A DNA stretch of 64,000 nucleotides, taken from the NCBI GenBank assembly GCA_965214295.1, contig OZ243944.1:930001-994000 (forward strand), given 5' to 3'. Shown here in pieces: positions 49,434-56,098 of this stretch. Position numbers and translations under genes: made by a program. Every line of letters starts with the position of its first letter. Position 1 is the first letter of the stretch. The notes beneath the pieces were generated by a model. It saw only the letters and a list, made by a program, of their open reading frames with translations. It did not search any database and was not told the origin of the DNA. The stretch comes from JAJDUF01 sp965214295. Its GTDB lineage: Bacteria; Chloroflexota; UBA11872; UBA12225; JAJDUF01.

Positions 49434-51272
49434 ATGGCAGCAGACGAGCACCCGCCACCCACCACGGACTCCGGTTCGTCGTGGCGCTTCGTGCCGGTGG
49501 ATTCAGCCGACGACCCGGCGGACCTGCTCCGCCGAATTGCAGCCGAGCAAGCGCCACGGGTCTGCCTGGTCGCCGTCGGAGCGGTCCCGGCCCTGCAGAG
49601 GCCGACCGTCCTGCGGGCGCTACGCAGTCGAGCCGCCGCTGGGCAGATTACGCTAGGCCTTGCTACTCACGACCAGAGACTACTCGGGATGGCGCAGGCG
49701 GCCGGTTGGGAAATATTGTCCATTGACGCCACGGAACTGGCGGCGGCAAGCGGTACCGATCCCCGCCGCCAGCGCAGCGGCAGGAGGCCAAGCAGACCAC
49801 CGCGCCAAGCAGCAGAGCCAGCACCAGCGCAGCAGGAGCAACCGCGCACGGCGGCAGAGGCGTTGGCGGCCGTCGCTGCCGGCTCGTCGGCGCGTCTACG
49901 GAGCGCCCGGACGGGGAGACGGTCGCAGGAAACCATGCGGTCAGCGCGGCAGCCGCAGGAAACTACGCGGCCCGTCCGGGATAACTCCCGCCGCGTCGCG
50001 GTCGACACTACCGCCGCGGCAGTCGAGCGCGATGATCCCCGGCCGGCGTCGGCACCACGGATCACATGGCGGCCCGTCTTGGCTGCCGTCCTCACGGTCG
50101 TGTTGCTGGTCGCTGGCATGTTCTTTGGCCTCCCTAACGCTCGTGTGACGCTCCAGACGATGCCGGTGGAGTTCAAGTCCGACATGACCCTGATTGCCGA
50201 TGCGCGGGTGCGTGGGATAGGTGTCGCCGATGGCAAGCTGCCGGCGCAGGTCGTGTCCGTAGAAGCATCCGAAAGCCTGGAAATCCCCACGACGGGCCAG
50301 GACGCCGTGCCGGACCGAAAAGCCACCGGCGAGGTGTTCTTTACGAACAAACTCAGTAGCCGGGTCGTCGTGCCGCTAGGAACGGTCGTGCAGGCCGGAG
50401 CCGGTCAGAGCCGCACGGATGGTGGGAGGGGTGGTGCGGCTTTGACCGGTGTCGTCAGCTTTGTGACGACCGACGAGGTGGTCATCCCCGGCAGCGTCAC
50501 GACCGGATCGCAGCAGAGCTTTGGGGTCGGCCGCGCCAAGATCGAGGCGGTGACCGGCGGCACGGCCGGAAACGTCGCCCCGGAAGCGATCAAGGCAGTT
50601 GCTGGGCCGTTGAGTGAGAGCCTGGTGGTGCGGAATGACGAACCGACCCAAGGCGGCACCGACCGGGAAGTACGCTTCGTCACGGCCGGAGATCGCCAGC
50701 AACTCTACAACACGCTGCTGGCTACGCTGCAGGAGCAGGTCGAAACACGCCTGAGCGAGCGCGAGCGCAGCGGCGAATCGCTCGTCGTATGGCCCGAACC
50801 CAACCCGGCCATCACCGAGGAGGTCTACGAGCCGGGGAAGGTGCGCGCCGAGGCCAACTCTGTGCGCCTCCGCATGAAAGTACGATACAGCGCCACGCAG
50901 TTCCGGGGGGACGACGTAAATCAACTGGTCAATGAAAAAATCGCCGCGCACGTGGCCAGCATTGCGCCCGGGTGGGTCGTGGTCAACGAGACGTTGCAGG
51001 TCTCGCCGCCGGTAGTAGAGCGCGTGGAGCTGGGCGGCGCAGTTCACATGCAGATTCAGGTCCGAGGACACCGCGAGCCGAACGTGGACGTAGGGCAAAT
51101 CCGTAGCAATCTCGCCGGACGAACGCGAGCCGAGGCACAGGCCTATCTCGACGCTCGGCCCGGCTTCGCGGGCCGAGAGCTCTCCATCTGGCCGGGCTGG
51201 CTCAATAGCCTCCCACGGCTGCCATTCCGCATCGCCGTCGAGAAGCAACGGCAGGGAGTGGAAGGCAACTAG
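49434..51272 (+). CDS. Membrane-anchored protein with Baseplate_J-like domain
   Basis: A 612-residue protein. The N-terminal ~100 residues look like a Rossmann-like cytoplasmic domain (PRVCLVAVGAVPALQ, GLATHDQRLLGMAQAAGWEI), then a basic/Ala-rich linker, one membrane helix (VLAAVLTVVLLVAGMFFGL), and a large outer part resembling Baseplate_J/gp47: GEVFFTNKLSSRVVVPLGTVVQ, VSFVTTDEVVIPG, VTGGTAGNVAPEAI. Such proteins occur in Chloroflexota and Actinobacteria outside phages; their role is unclear. Copy G of the palindromic element adds GQSRTDGGRGGAALTG between VVQAG and VSFVTTD, which are contiguous in the usual motif. Start ATG 49434, weak ribosome site. Confidence 0.72.
   Translation: MAADEHPPPTTDSGSSWRFVPVDSADDPADLLRRIAAEQAPRVCLVAVGAVPALQRPTVLRALRSRAAAGQITLGLATHDQRLLGMAQAAGWEILSIDATELAAASGTDPRRQRSGRRPSRPPRQAAEPAPAQQEQPRTAAEALAAVAAGSSARLRSARTGRRSQETMRSARQPQETTRPVRDNSRRVAVDTTAAAVERDDPRPASAPRITWRPVLAAVLTVVLLVAGMFFGLPNARVTLQTMPVEFKSDMTLIADARVRGIGVADGKLPAQVVSVEASESLEIPTTGQDAVPDRKATGEVFFTNKLSSRVVVPLGTVVQAGAGQSRTDGGRGGAALTGVVSFVTTDEVVIPGSVTTGSQQSFGVGRAKIEAVTGGTAGNVAPEAIKAVAGPLSESLVVRNDEPTQGGTDREVRFVTAGDRQQLYNTLLATLQEQVETRLSERERSGESLVVWPEPNPAITEEVYEPGKVRAEANSVRLRMKVRYSATQFRGDDVNQLVNEKIAAHVASIAPGWVVVNETLQVSPPVVERVELGGAVHMQIQVRGHREPNVDVGQIRSNLAGRTRAEAQAYLDARPGFAGRELSIWPGWLNSLPRLPFRIAVEKQRQGVEGN
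50401..50449. repeat. Palindromic element (copy G) inside the Baseplate_J-like gene
   Basis: Arms of 16 bp, CCGGTCAGAGCCGCAC (50401-50416) and GTGCGGCTTTGACCGG (50434-50449), one mismatch; spacer GGATGGTGGGAGGGGTG. It is read in the GQSRT frame. Confidence 0.9.
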
Positions 51273-51279
51273 GGCGCGC

Positions 51280-52320
51280 CTAGTGCCACAGGAAATCCAG
51301 CCACCGGGCGAGCTGGCGCCAGGGCCAGCGGCGCGGGGGCGGCTCTTCGCGCGCCAGCACGTCGGCGACGACGAGAGGCCGGGGCTGCTCCAGCACTTCA
51401 CCGGCAGCAAGGGCCAGGGCCAAGGGGCGCAGCATCGTCTCCGGGGCGGTCCGAATGAGCGAATCGTCGGCCAAAGCCGCACGGATAGTGCCAGGTGTGG
51501 TGCTGCTTTGGCCGACGGCGCGCCGCGCTACGGCTTCCAGGAACGTATCGAGCGCCCGCATCGGGTCGAGCGAGTAGCGCCGAACGCCTGCTGCCGTTGC
51601 CACGCTCAAGGCAGCGGGTGTGATCGTGACCTTGACCGCTGGCACCTCCACGACCAACTCCCATGGCGTCGTGAGGCTCATCGTGCCGGTGACCACGCCG
51701 GCAACCACGCCCTGTAGGTGCAGCGCCGGATTGCGGCTCCGGGACGGCGCCGGCTCCATTACGCGCACCCGGCCCGCCAGCAACTCCCAAGTATCGAGTA
51801 GCTCCGGGGGCGGGGGCGGCGGGAGATCGGACGAACGGGCGGCGCGGGCCGGATTGATCTCACTGCTAGGGAGGCGATACCGCCCGGCCAACCGGGTGAT
51901 GGGACGCGCGGCGAGCAGTGTCCGGGCAGGCGGCACGTCAGGCTCGTACCGCACCGCATAGTCCAGCGCACAGAAGGCGCCGGATTGCCCGACCTGCCGC
52001 ACCAAGCGGCGGCCCGCGGGGATTGTCGCCGCCAACGGCGGCGCCAAGAAGACGTGGAGACCACGCTGCACGGCATCGGCGGCGATGAGGGGATGATAGC
52101 TTGCGGGGGAGGCTACGATCAGCGCGTCCAGGCCCTCGTGCAGCAAGACCAGTTCATAGCGTGTATAGACCCGCGCCCGGCTCATATGGCCGGCGGCCGC
52201 TGCGGCCCGGTGGTTGACATCGCACACTGCCCGCACGGCTACGTTGCCACGTCTGAGCAAGTGAGTGAGGTAGAGCTGGCCGCGCCGACCGGTGCCGACA
52301 ATCGCCACGCGCAGGGTCAT
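51280..52320 (-). CDS. Gfo/Idh/MocA-like protein with altered catalytic motif
   Basis: A 346-residue protein with a Rossmann start VAIVGTGRRGQLYLTHLL, VRAVCDVN, and VASPASYHPLIAADAVQRG. The usual EKP triad is replaced by FLAPPLAAT: Ala for Glu and Pro for Lys. In this family the Lys is part of the active site, so activity is doubtful. The C-terminal domain is divergent, with a Pro-rich loop (LPPPPPPELL). Copy H of the palindromic element encodes GQSSTTPGTIRAALAD near residue 270. It converges on the Baseplate_J-like gene with a 7-bp gap. Confidence 0.78.
   Translation of the reverse strand: MTLRVAIVGTGRRGQLYLTHLLRRGNVAVRAVCDVNHRAAAAAGHMSRARVYTRYELVLLHEGLDALIVASPASYHPLIAADAVQRGLHVFLAPPLAATIPAGRRLVRQVGQSGAFCALDYAVRYEPDVPPARTLLAARPITRLAGRYRLPSSEINPARAARSSDLPPPPPPELLDTWELLAGRVRVMEPAPSRSRNPALHLQGVVAGVVTGTMSLTTPWELVVEVPAVKVTITPAALSVATAAGVRRYSLDPMRALDTFLEAVARRAVGQSSTTPGTIRAALADDSLIRTAPETMLRPLALALAAGEVLEQPRPLVVADVLAREEPPPRRWPWRQLARWLDFLWH
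51466..51516. repeat. Palindromic element (copy H) inside a Gfo/Idh/MocA-like gene
   Basis: The longest arms of the family: 17 bp, GTCGGCCAAAGCCGCAC (51466-51482) against GTGCTGCTTTGGCCGAC (51500-51516), one mismatch. The spacer GGATAGTGCCAGGTGTG is the apparent consensus. It is read on the minus strand in the GQSxT frame. Confidence 0.92.
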
Positions 52321-52330
52321 AGCCTCTCGT

Positions 52331-52408
52331 ATCTCGGCGGCAGGGCGCTGGGTGTGGGAGCTACATCCGTCGTCGGCGGCCCCCTGACTGTCGGCTAACG
52401 GTCGGGGG
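52331..52408. repeat. Repeat flanking the zeta-toxin module, copy 1
   Basis: GGTGTGGGAGCTACATCCGT, then CCCCTGACTGTCGGC (52381-52395) and an imperfect complementary arm. The same two blocks in the same order occur at 53310-53413, on the other side of the toxin-antitoxin pair. Confidence 0.65.
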
Positions 52409-52422
52409 CACAGTTGGTTGGC

Positions 52423-52626
52423 CTAACCGGTATGCATACGCCCGGTACCGTCCGCCGAGACCCGAACAATCTTGCCGTCCCTGAACACGGCAACTGCGCC
52501 CGAGGTCTCCATGGCGCGGCGGCGCGCAATCTTGGCGGCTCTGTGCATGGCGGCATCAGCACCGACAAAGTCCGGATCGCGGGGCTGCTTGGCCGGCTCA
52601 GGCGTATCCCGTTCCCGTGTCGTCAT
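52423..52626 (-). CDS. Small protein, likely antitoxin partner of the zeta-like kinase
   Basis: A 67-residue protein: acidic/polar start, then DAAMHRAAKIARRRAMETSGAVAVFRDGKIVRV. This conserved layout (MxRAAxxARRRAxETxGxVAVFRDGKIV) recurs as the small gene after zeta-toxin-like ATPases in cyanobacteria and Chloroflexota (family memory). Its start overlaps the stop of the kinase gene by four bases, so they are translationally coupled. The antitoxin role is inferred from position; no DNA-binding motif is visible. Confidence 0.6.
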   Translation of the reverse strand: MTTRERDTPEPAKQPRDPDFVGADAAMHRAAKIARRRAMETSGAVAVFRDGKIVRVSADGTGRMHTG

Positions 52627-53147
52627 CGTTGCCTCTCCTCTACCACAAGCACAGCAGCATCCCCCGAGTTATCATACACGGCCCACTCACCTACCAAATC
52701 CCGATAGATCGACTGGAAGTTGCGCCACCCAGCATGAAATCGGCGACGAATGACCGGCTCCGGTACATCGTGTCCACCCTCCATCACCCGCTGCCTCACA
52801 CGGGCGATGGCCATCTCCGGCGTCGGCAAGCGCAGGAAGAACAGCTTTACCCAGTAACCCTGTGCTCTCCAACGGGGGATCAGGTGAGCATAGCCGCGTC
52901 CGCTCAAGGTGGTCTCGAAGGCGAAGCTCTCCCCTTTCCGCACATAGTGGTAGATCAAGTTCAGCATCACCCTGGCTGACCGGATTGCGGCCAGGTCCGG
53001 TCGAAATGGACTCAGGCCGGCCGCTATGAGATCTGCGTTGATGAAGGTGAGGCAGTGTGCTTCGTTCGGTAGGAATTCCGTAGCAAATACAGTCTTGCCC
53101 GCCCTGTTTGGCCCCGCGATAATCAGTATCCTTTGGGAGTCCGTCAT
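52623..53147 (-). CDS. Zeta-toxin-family P-loop kinase
   Basis: A 174-residue P-loop protein of the zeta-toxin/AAA group, related to kinases that phosphorylate UDP-N-acetylglucosamine. Walker A is IIAGPNRAGKTVFATEFL (Arg where Gly is common, Thr without the usual Ser), then FINADLIAAGLSPF, SFAFETTLSGRGYAHLI and the Arg-rich RVRQRVMEGGHDVPEPVIRRRF lid. Chromosomal members of this short type often pair with a small downstream protein, as here. It is bracketed by related repeats beside tRNA-Glu, suggesting acquisition as a cassette. Confidence 0.82.
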   Translation of the reverse strand: MTDSQRILIIAGPNRAGKTVFATEFLPNEAHCLTFINADLIAAGLSPFRPDLAAIRSARVMLNLIYHYVRKGESFAFETTLSGRGYAHLIPRWRAQGYWVKLFFLRLPTPEMAIARVRQRVMEGGHDVPEPVIRRRFHAGWRNFQSIYRDLVGEWAVYDNSGDAAVLVVEERQR

Positions 53148-53155
53148 GCCGCTGT

Positions 53156-53257
53156 CTACCCGATCGGCTCTGCCACCTCGTGCAGCGACCAGAGGGTGGG
53201 CATAGCGACAAACGATTCACGGCCGCTGGCGAGCAGTTTGGCAAACAGGTCCCGCAC
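53156..53257 (-). pseudogene. Short remnant ORF upstream of the zeta-like kinase
   Basis: From GTG 53257 the frame reads VRDLFAKLLASGRESFVAMPTLWSLHEVAEPIG and stops at 53156, nine bases before the kinase start. It has a protein-like composition (amphipathic helix, conserved-looking end), but a stop lies just upstream of the GTG, so it is either a 33-residue peptide or the 3' remnant of a larger gene. Confidence 0.3.
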
Positions 53258-53309
53258 ATGCCCTCAAGGGCCTCTTCACAGTACCATATTCAAGCCGATC
53301 ATCACACGT

Positions 53310-53413
53310 GTCTTGGCGGCCGGGCATGGGGTGTGGGAGCTGCATCTGTCTGCAGCACCCCCCCAACGGCAAGCAAAGACAAACCCCTGACTGTCGGCCG
53401 ACAGTCAGGGGCA
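53310..53413. repeat. Repeat flanking the zeta-toxin module, copy 2
   Basis: TTGGCGGCCGGGCATGGGGT followed by GTGGGAGCTGCATCTGTC parallels 52331-52371 at roughly four in five positions, and CCCCTGACTGTCGGC (53384-53398) repeats 52381-52395. Copy 2 has an extra ~20 bp between the blocks. The second block doubles as the tRNA-Glu terminator. Confidence 0.65.
53384..53411 (-). terminator. Intrinsic terminator of tRNA-Glu
   Basis: CCCCTGACTGTCGG and its exact complement form a 28-nt palindrome 10 bases beyond the tRNA 3' end on the minus strand; GTTTGTCTTTG follows it, giving a T-rich tract. Confidence 0.75.
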
Positions 53414-53420
53414 AAGTGGG

Positions 53421-53494
53421 TAGCGCATGCGGGATTCGAACCCGCGATCTCCACCTTGAGAGGGTGGTGTCCTAGGCCACTAGACGAATGCGCC
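53421..53494 (-). tRNA. tRNA-Glu (anticodon CTC)
   Basis: On the minus strand the gene runs from G at 53494 to the discriminator A at 53421, 74 nt. The acceptor stem GGCGCAT pairs with ATGCGCT (one G-U). The anticodon stem CCACC/GGTGG encloses CTCTCAA, so the anticodon is CTC. The T arm is GCGGG-TTCGAAT-CCCGC. No CCA is encoded. The D arm CGTCTAGTGGCCTAGGACA is typical of glutamate tRNAs. Confidence 0.95.
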
Positions 53495-53588
53495 ACGCCC
53501 CGGGGGAGCCACCTGCACTGGGCAGTAGCCCCAGCGCGTCAATATGTTACCATCATTAGTGTCCCTTGGCAATATCCCCAGTAGCCGG

Positions 53589-53733
53589 TCAGGGTCTTTC
53601 CTTTGTCACCCTTGTCACCCCCGGTTCGAGCCAGGGGCCGGCTCTGAGCGGAGCGCGGGGTCGCTCCCACGTGGCGAGATTCTGCGCTCCGCTCAGAATG
53701 ACCGGGTTGGCGGCGACTTTGGAAAGGCCCTGG
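53589..53733. repeat. Dispersed MITE-like repeat, inverted copy
   Basis: Right end GGAAAGGCCCTGG and left end CAGGGTCTTTCC form imperfect termini. The interior (GAGATTCTGCGCTCCGCTCA, then GAATGACCGGGTTGGCGGCG) is the reverse complement of the repeat at 25207-25320. It lies between tRNA-Glu and the bS22 gene. Confidence 0.65.
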
Positions 53734-53773
53734 TAGCCGGTGAGAGCACGGTAGCCTAGAGTTGAGGAGTTGC

Positions 53774-53863
53774 ATGGCATCGGTTGTCAAGAAGCGTCGC
53801 CGCAAAATCAGGCGACATAAGTTTCGCAAGCGCCTGCGTCGCATGCGGCACAAGAACAAGTAG
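53774..53863 (+). CDS. bS22-like small ribosomal protein (AURKAIP1/COX24 domain)
   Basis: A 29-residue, extremely basic peptide: ASVVKKRRRKIRRHKFRKRL then RRMRHKNK. This closely follows the mycobacterial 30S protein bS22 and the mitochondrial mS38/COX24 domain (family pattern GSVIKKRRKRMxKKKHRKLLRRTR). GAGGAG at 53764-53769 precedes the ATG. It sits at the decoding side of the small subunit in mycobacterial ribosomes (known). It is very short and easily missed by gene callers. Confidence 0.85.
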   Translation: MASVVKKRRRKIRRHKFRKRLRRMRHKNK

Positions 53864-53905
53864 CCACACCCTCGCGCCCCTCGTTTTTGCGCTCACCGCT
53901 AGCGC

Positions 53906-53958
53906 CCAGGGCCATGTCGCTGTGGCGGTGATCCGTTGGCATAGCGACATGGCCCTGG
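53906..53958. repeat. 53-bp palindromic element after bS22
   Basis: CCAGGGCCATGTCGCT (53906-53921) and AGCGACATGGCCCTGG (53943-53958) are perfect complements, 16 bp each, with a 21-bp spacer. The architecture equals that of the in-frame elements but the sequence differs. It may serve as terminator for the bS22 transcript. Confidence 0.8.
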
Positions 53959-54028
53959 TGTAGGCCGCCAGCGGGTTGCATCCAGCCAGTCACCCCGTTA
54001 GCATGAGAGACGGAGGCTCCGAGCCACG

Positions 54029-54778
54029 ATGCTCAGATTGCTGTTTATCCTGGCGGCGCTCATGATGCTGGGAATGGTCTTCGGACCGATGCGGCGTCAC
54101 ATCCTGCGCCGCCTCGACATCACGGCGACGATTCTGCTCATCGTGCTACCGCTCATGGCCGCCGGGCGCCTCTTCTACACCGTGCAGCAAGGTGGGTGGG
54201 AGGAGCGCGATGACATCGCATTCGTCGTGCTCATCGTCAGTGCGCTAATCGGCTTGTGGATTGGGCTGTGGTGGCTCACGAATACCCTGGAGCGGCGGCG
54301 GCCGACCCCTGGCGGCGGGCTACCGCTTTTCCCGGGGCGCCTGGCGCAACGGTGGTTGGGACTCCCACCCGTACCGGCGGTGCCGACGGCCGAAGTCGAG
54401 CGCACGGGGCTCGGCTTGGCCCGGTTCACTGGCCGGTTCTGGGGACGCGCGCGCGGCCGCCGCGGCCCTCGTCAAGGCCAGAGCAAGCCGGCCAACAGCC
54501 CGGCGGCTCCGTCAGCCGCCACACCAGCAACTACGCCGGCTACCACGCCGGCCGCGGCCTCGACAACAGCCTCGGCCAACCGCAGTGCCCGGACCACGGC
54601 CAAGTCACGGTCGGCGGCAACTGCCAGACGTCGCTCCCCTCGGCAGCGAGCGGCATCGTCCTCGAAAATGGACAACGCGGCCATGACCTTGGGACGAATC
54701 GGTGGGCATTTGTTCGGAAAGGCCGAGAAGGCGACCCGCCCCAAGTCCTCGCCGTCCCGCCGCCGGCGACGCAAATAA
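54029..54778 (+). CDS. Membrane protein with basic low-complexity tail
   Basis: A 249-residue protein. Three hydrophobic helices (LLFILAALMMLGMVFG, ITATILLIVLPLMAAGRLFY, IAFVVLIVSALIGLWIGLWWL) are followed by a long Ala/Thr/Ser/Arg-rich tail with repeats (ATPATTPATTPAAAS) and a strongly basic end (KSSPSRRRRRK). The tail resembles histone-H1-like or RNA-binding low-complexity regions. No family recognised. It lies just downstream of bS22. Confidence 0.55.
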   Translation: MLRLLFILAALMMLGMVFGPMRRHILRRLDITATILLIVLPLMAAGRLFYTVQQGGWEERDDIAFVVLIVSALIGLWIGLWWLTNTLERRRPTPGGGLPLFPGRLAQRWLGLPPVPAVPTAEVERTGLGLARFTGRFWGRARGRRGPRQGQSKPANSPAAPSAATPATTPATTPAAASTTASANRSARTTAKSRSAATARRRSPRQRAASSSKMDNAAMTLGRIGGHLFGKAEKATRPKSSPSRRRRRK

Positions 54779-54838
54779 TCCGCGCCGACTAGCTCAAGGC
54801 ACCGTATACTGAGGCGACCAGCACCAGGAGGGTGAATC

Positions 54839-55966
54839 ATGGCCAAGCAGTACCGGGCCGCCGTGATCGGCTTGGGGCGCATGGGCAGCACCTTTGACGA
54901 CGAGAAAAGCGCCTGGGACCGCTCGCCGCGGCCCCACGCCCACACACCCTGCTATCGGGCTGCGGGTGTGGAGGTGCTGGCCGGCGCGGACCCGCATGAG
55001 GGGCAACGTGAGGCGTACCGTCGGAAGTGGGGGATCGAGTCGCTCTATGCCGATTACCGGGAGATGCTGGAGCGGGAGCAACCCGACATCCTGAGTATCT
55101 GCACGACCGCCAAGCCACGGGCGCGCCTCCTGCTCGATGCCGTGGAGATCGGTGCTCCACGCGGCCTCAAGGCGATCTGGGCCGAGAAACCGATCTCCAT
55201 CTCGCTGGCCGAGGCGGACGAGATGGTTGCGGCGTGTCAGCGGGCGGGTATCGCGTTCGCCATCGGCTGTAGCCGCGCCTGGAGTCCCATGTACAACCGG
55301 ATGCGCGAGTTGATTGACGAGGGGGAGCTGGGCGATCTGCTCCAGGTGATCGGCTTCGGGCAAGCCGGCGTCTCCCACAACGGGAGCCATCTGTTGACCA
55401 CGGTCAATCGGCTCGCCAGAGGGCGCGTGCAGTGGGTGTTCGGGCACATGGAGAGCGATGAAGCAGCGGCCGGCGACGTAGACTTGCAGGGGAATGGCTA
55501 CCTGCACTATGACAACGGCGTGCAGGGCTTCGTGCGAATGATCGCGTGCGGCGGAGCAAACTGGGAGATCGAGGTCATCGGCACGCGGGGAGTGCTGCGT
55601 GCCATCGCCGACGCGCAGGAGGTCCAGTTTTACAAGACGGTAGAATCGAGCCTGGAGGGGCGTCGCGCGGAGCCGGCCCAGCACATCTTCCCCTTGCCAG
55701 CCACCAGCCACAGCAGCAACACGCGCACGGTGCTCGACCTCATTACGTGTATCGAGACGGGCAAGGAGCCGAATTGTAGTGGCGACGACGGGCGGCACGC
55801 GCTGGAGGTGGCGATTGGCATGCGCGAGTCGCATCGGCGCGGCGGGACGCGGGTGGAGCTTCCGCTGGCCGACCGCTCCTTGCACATCCGCTCTTCCGAA
55901 ACGCTGCACGGAGATGAGCCAGCCATCGTGCGGCGGGCACGTGCGGCCGCACAGACGGCCAGATGA
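54839..55966 (+). CDS. Gfo/Idh/MocA-family oxidoreductase
   Basis: A 375-residue dehydrogenase: AAVIGLGRMGSTFDDEKSAW, VEVLAGADPHEGQREAYRRKWG, SICTTAKPRARLLLDAVE, WAEKPISISLAEADEM (EKP at about residue 115) and a C-terminal domain with GNGYLHYDNGVQGFVRM and WEIEVIGTRGVLRA. CAGGAGGGTGAATC precedes the ATG. It lies directly upstream of three solute-binding proteins and is likely part of the same catabolic locus (inference). Substrate unknown. Confidence 0.9.
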   Translation: MAKQYRAAVIGLGRMGSTFDDEKSAWDRSPRPHAHTPCYRAAGVEVLAGADPHEGQREAYRRKWGIESLYADYREMLEREQPDILSICTTAKPRARLLLDAVEIGAPRGLKAIWAEKPISISLAEADEMVAACQRAGIAFAIGCSRAWSPMYNRMRELIDEGELGDLLQVIGFGQAGVSHNGSHLLTTVNRLARGRVQWVFGHMESDEAAAGDVDLQGNGYLHYDNGVQGFVRMIACGGANWEIEVIGTRGVLRAIADAQEVQFYKTVESSLEGRRAEPAQHIFPLPATSHSSNTRTVLDLITCIETGKEPNCSGDDGRHALEVAIGMRESHRRGGTRVELPLADRSLHIRSSETLHGDEPAIVRRARAAAQTAR

Positions 55967-55974
55967 GATAGCGG

Positions 55975-56098
55975 ACCACAGGCATGGTCGAGCGAAAGGA
56001 GGGTGAGCGGAGTAGAGCATAATGTCGAGCAGCGTTCGCAGGCGATCCAGCGTCTCTCACGACAGCGGACACCAACGGAGTGAACCAAGGAGGACCTC
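55975..56098 (+). repeat. Shared 5' leader of solute-binding protein gene 1
   Basis: Contains ACAGGCATGGTCGAGCGAAA, GGAGGGTGAGCGGAG, GAGCAGCGTTCG, GCGATCCA and GAGTGAACCAAGGAGGACCT, blocks found in the same order upstream of genes 2 and 3. The ribosome site AAGGAGGA is part of it. Confidence 0.65.

Noticed and set aside
53629..53645. tRNA T-arm-like GGTTCGAGCC
   Set aside because: No acceptor, D or anticodon arms can be formed around it.
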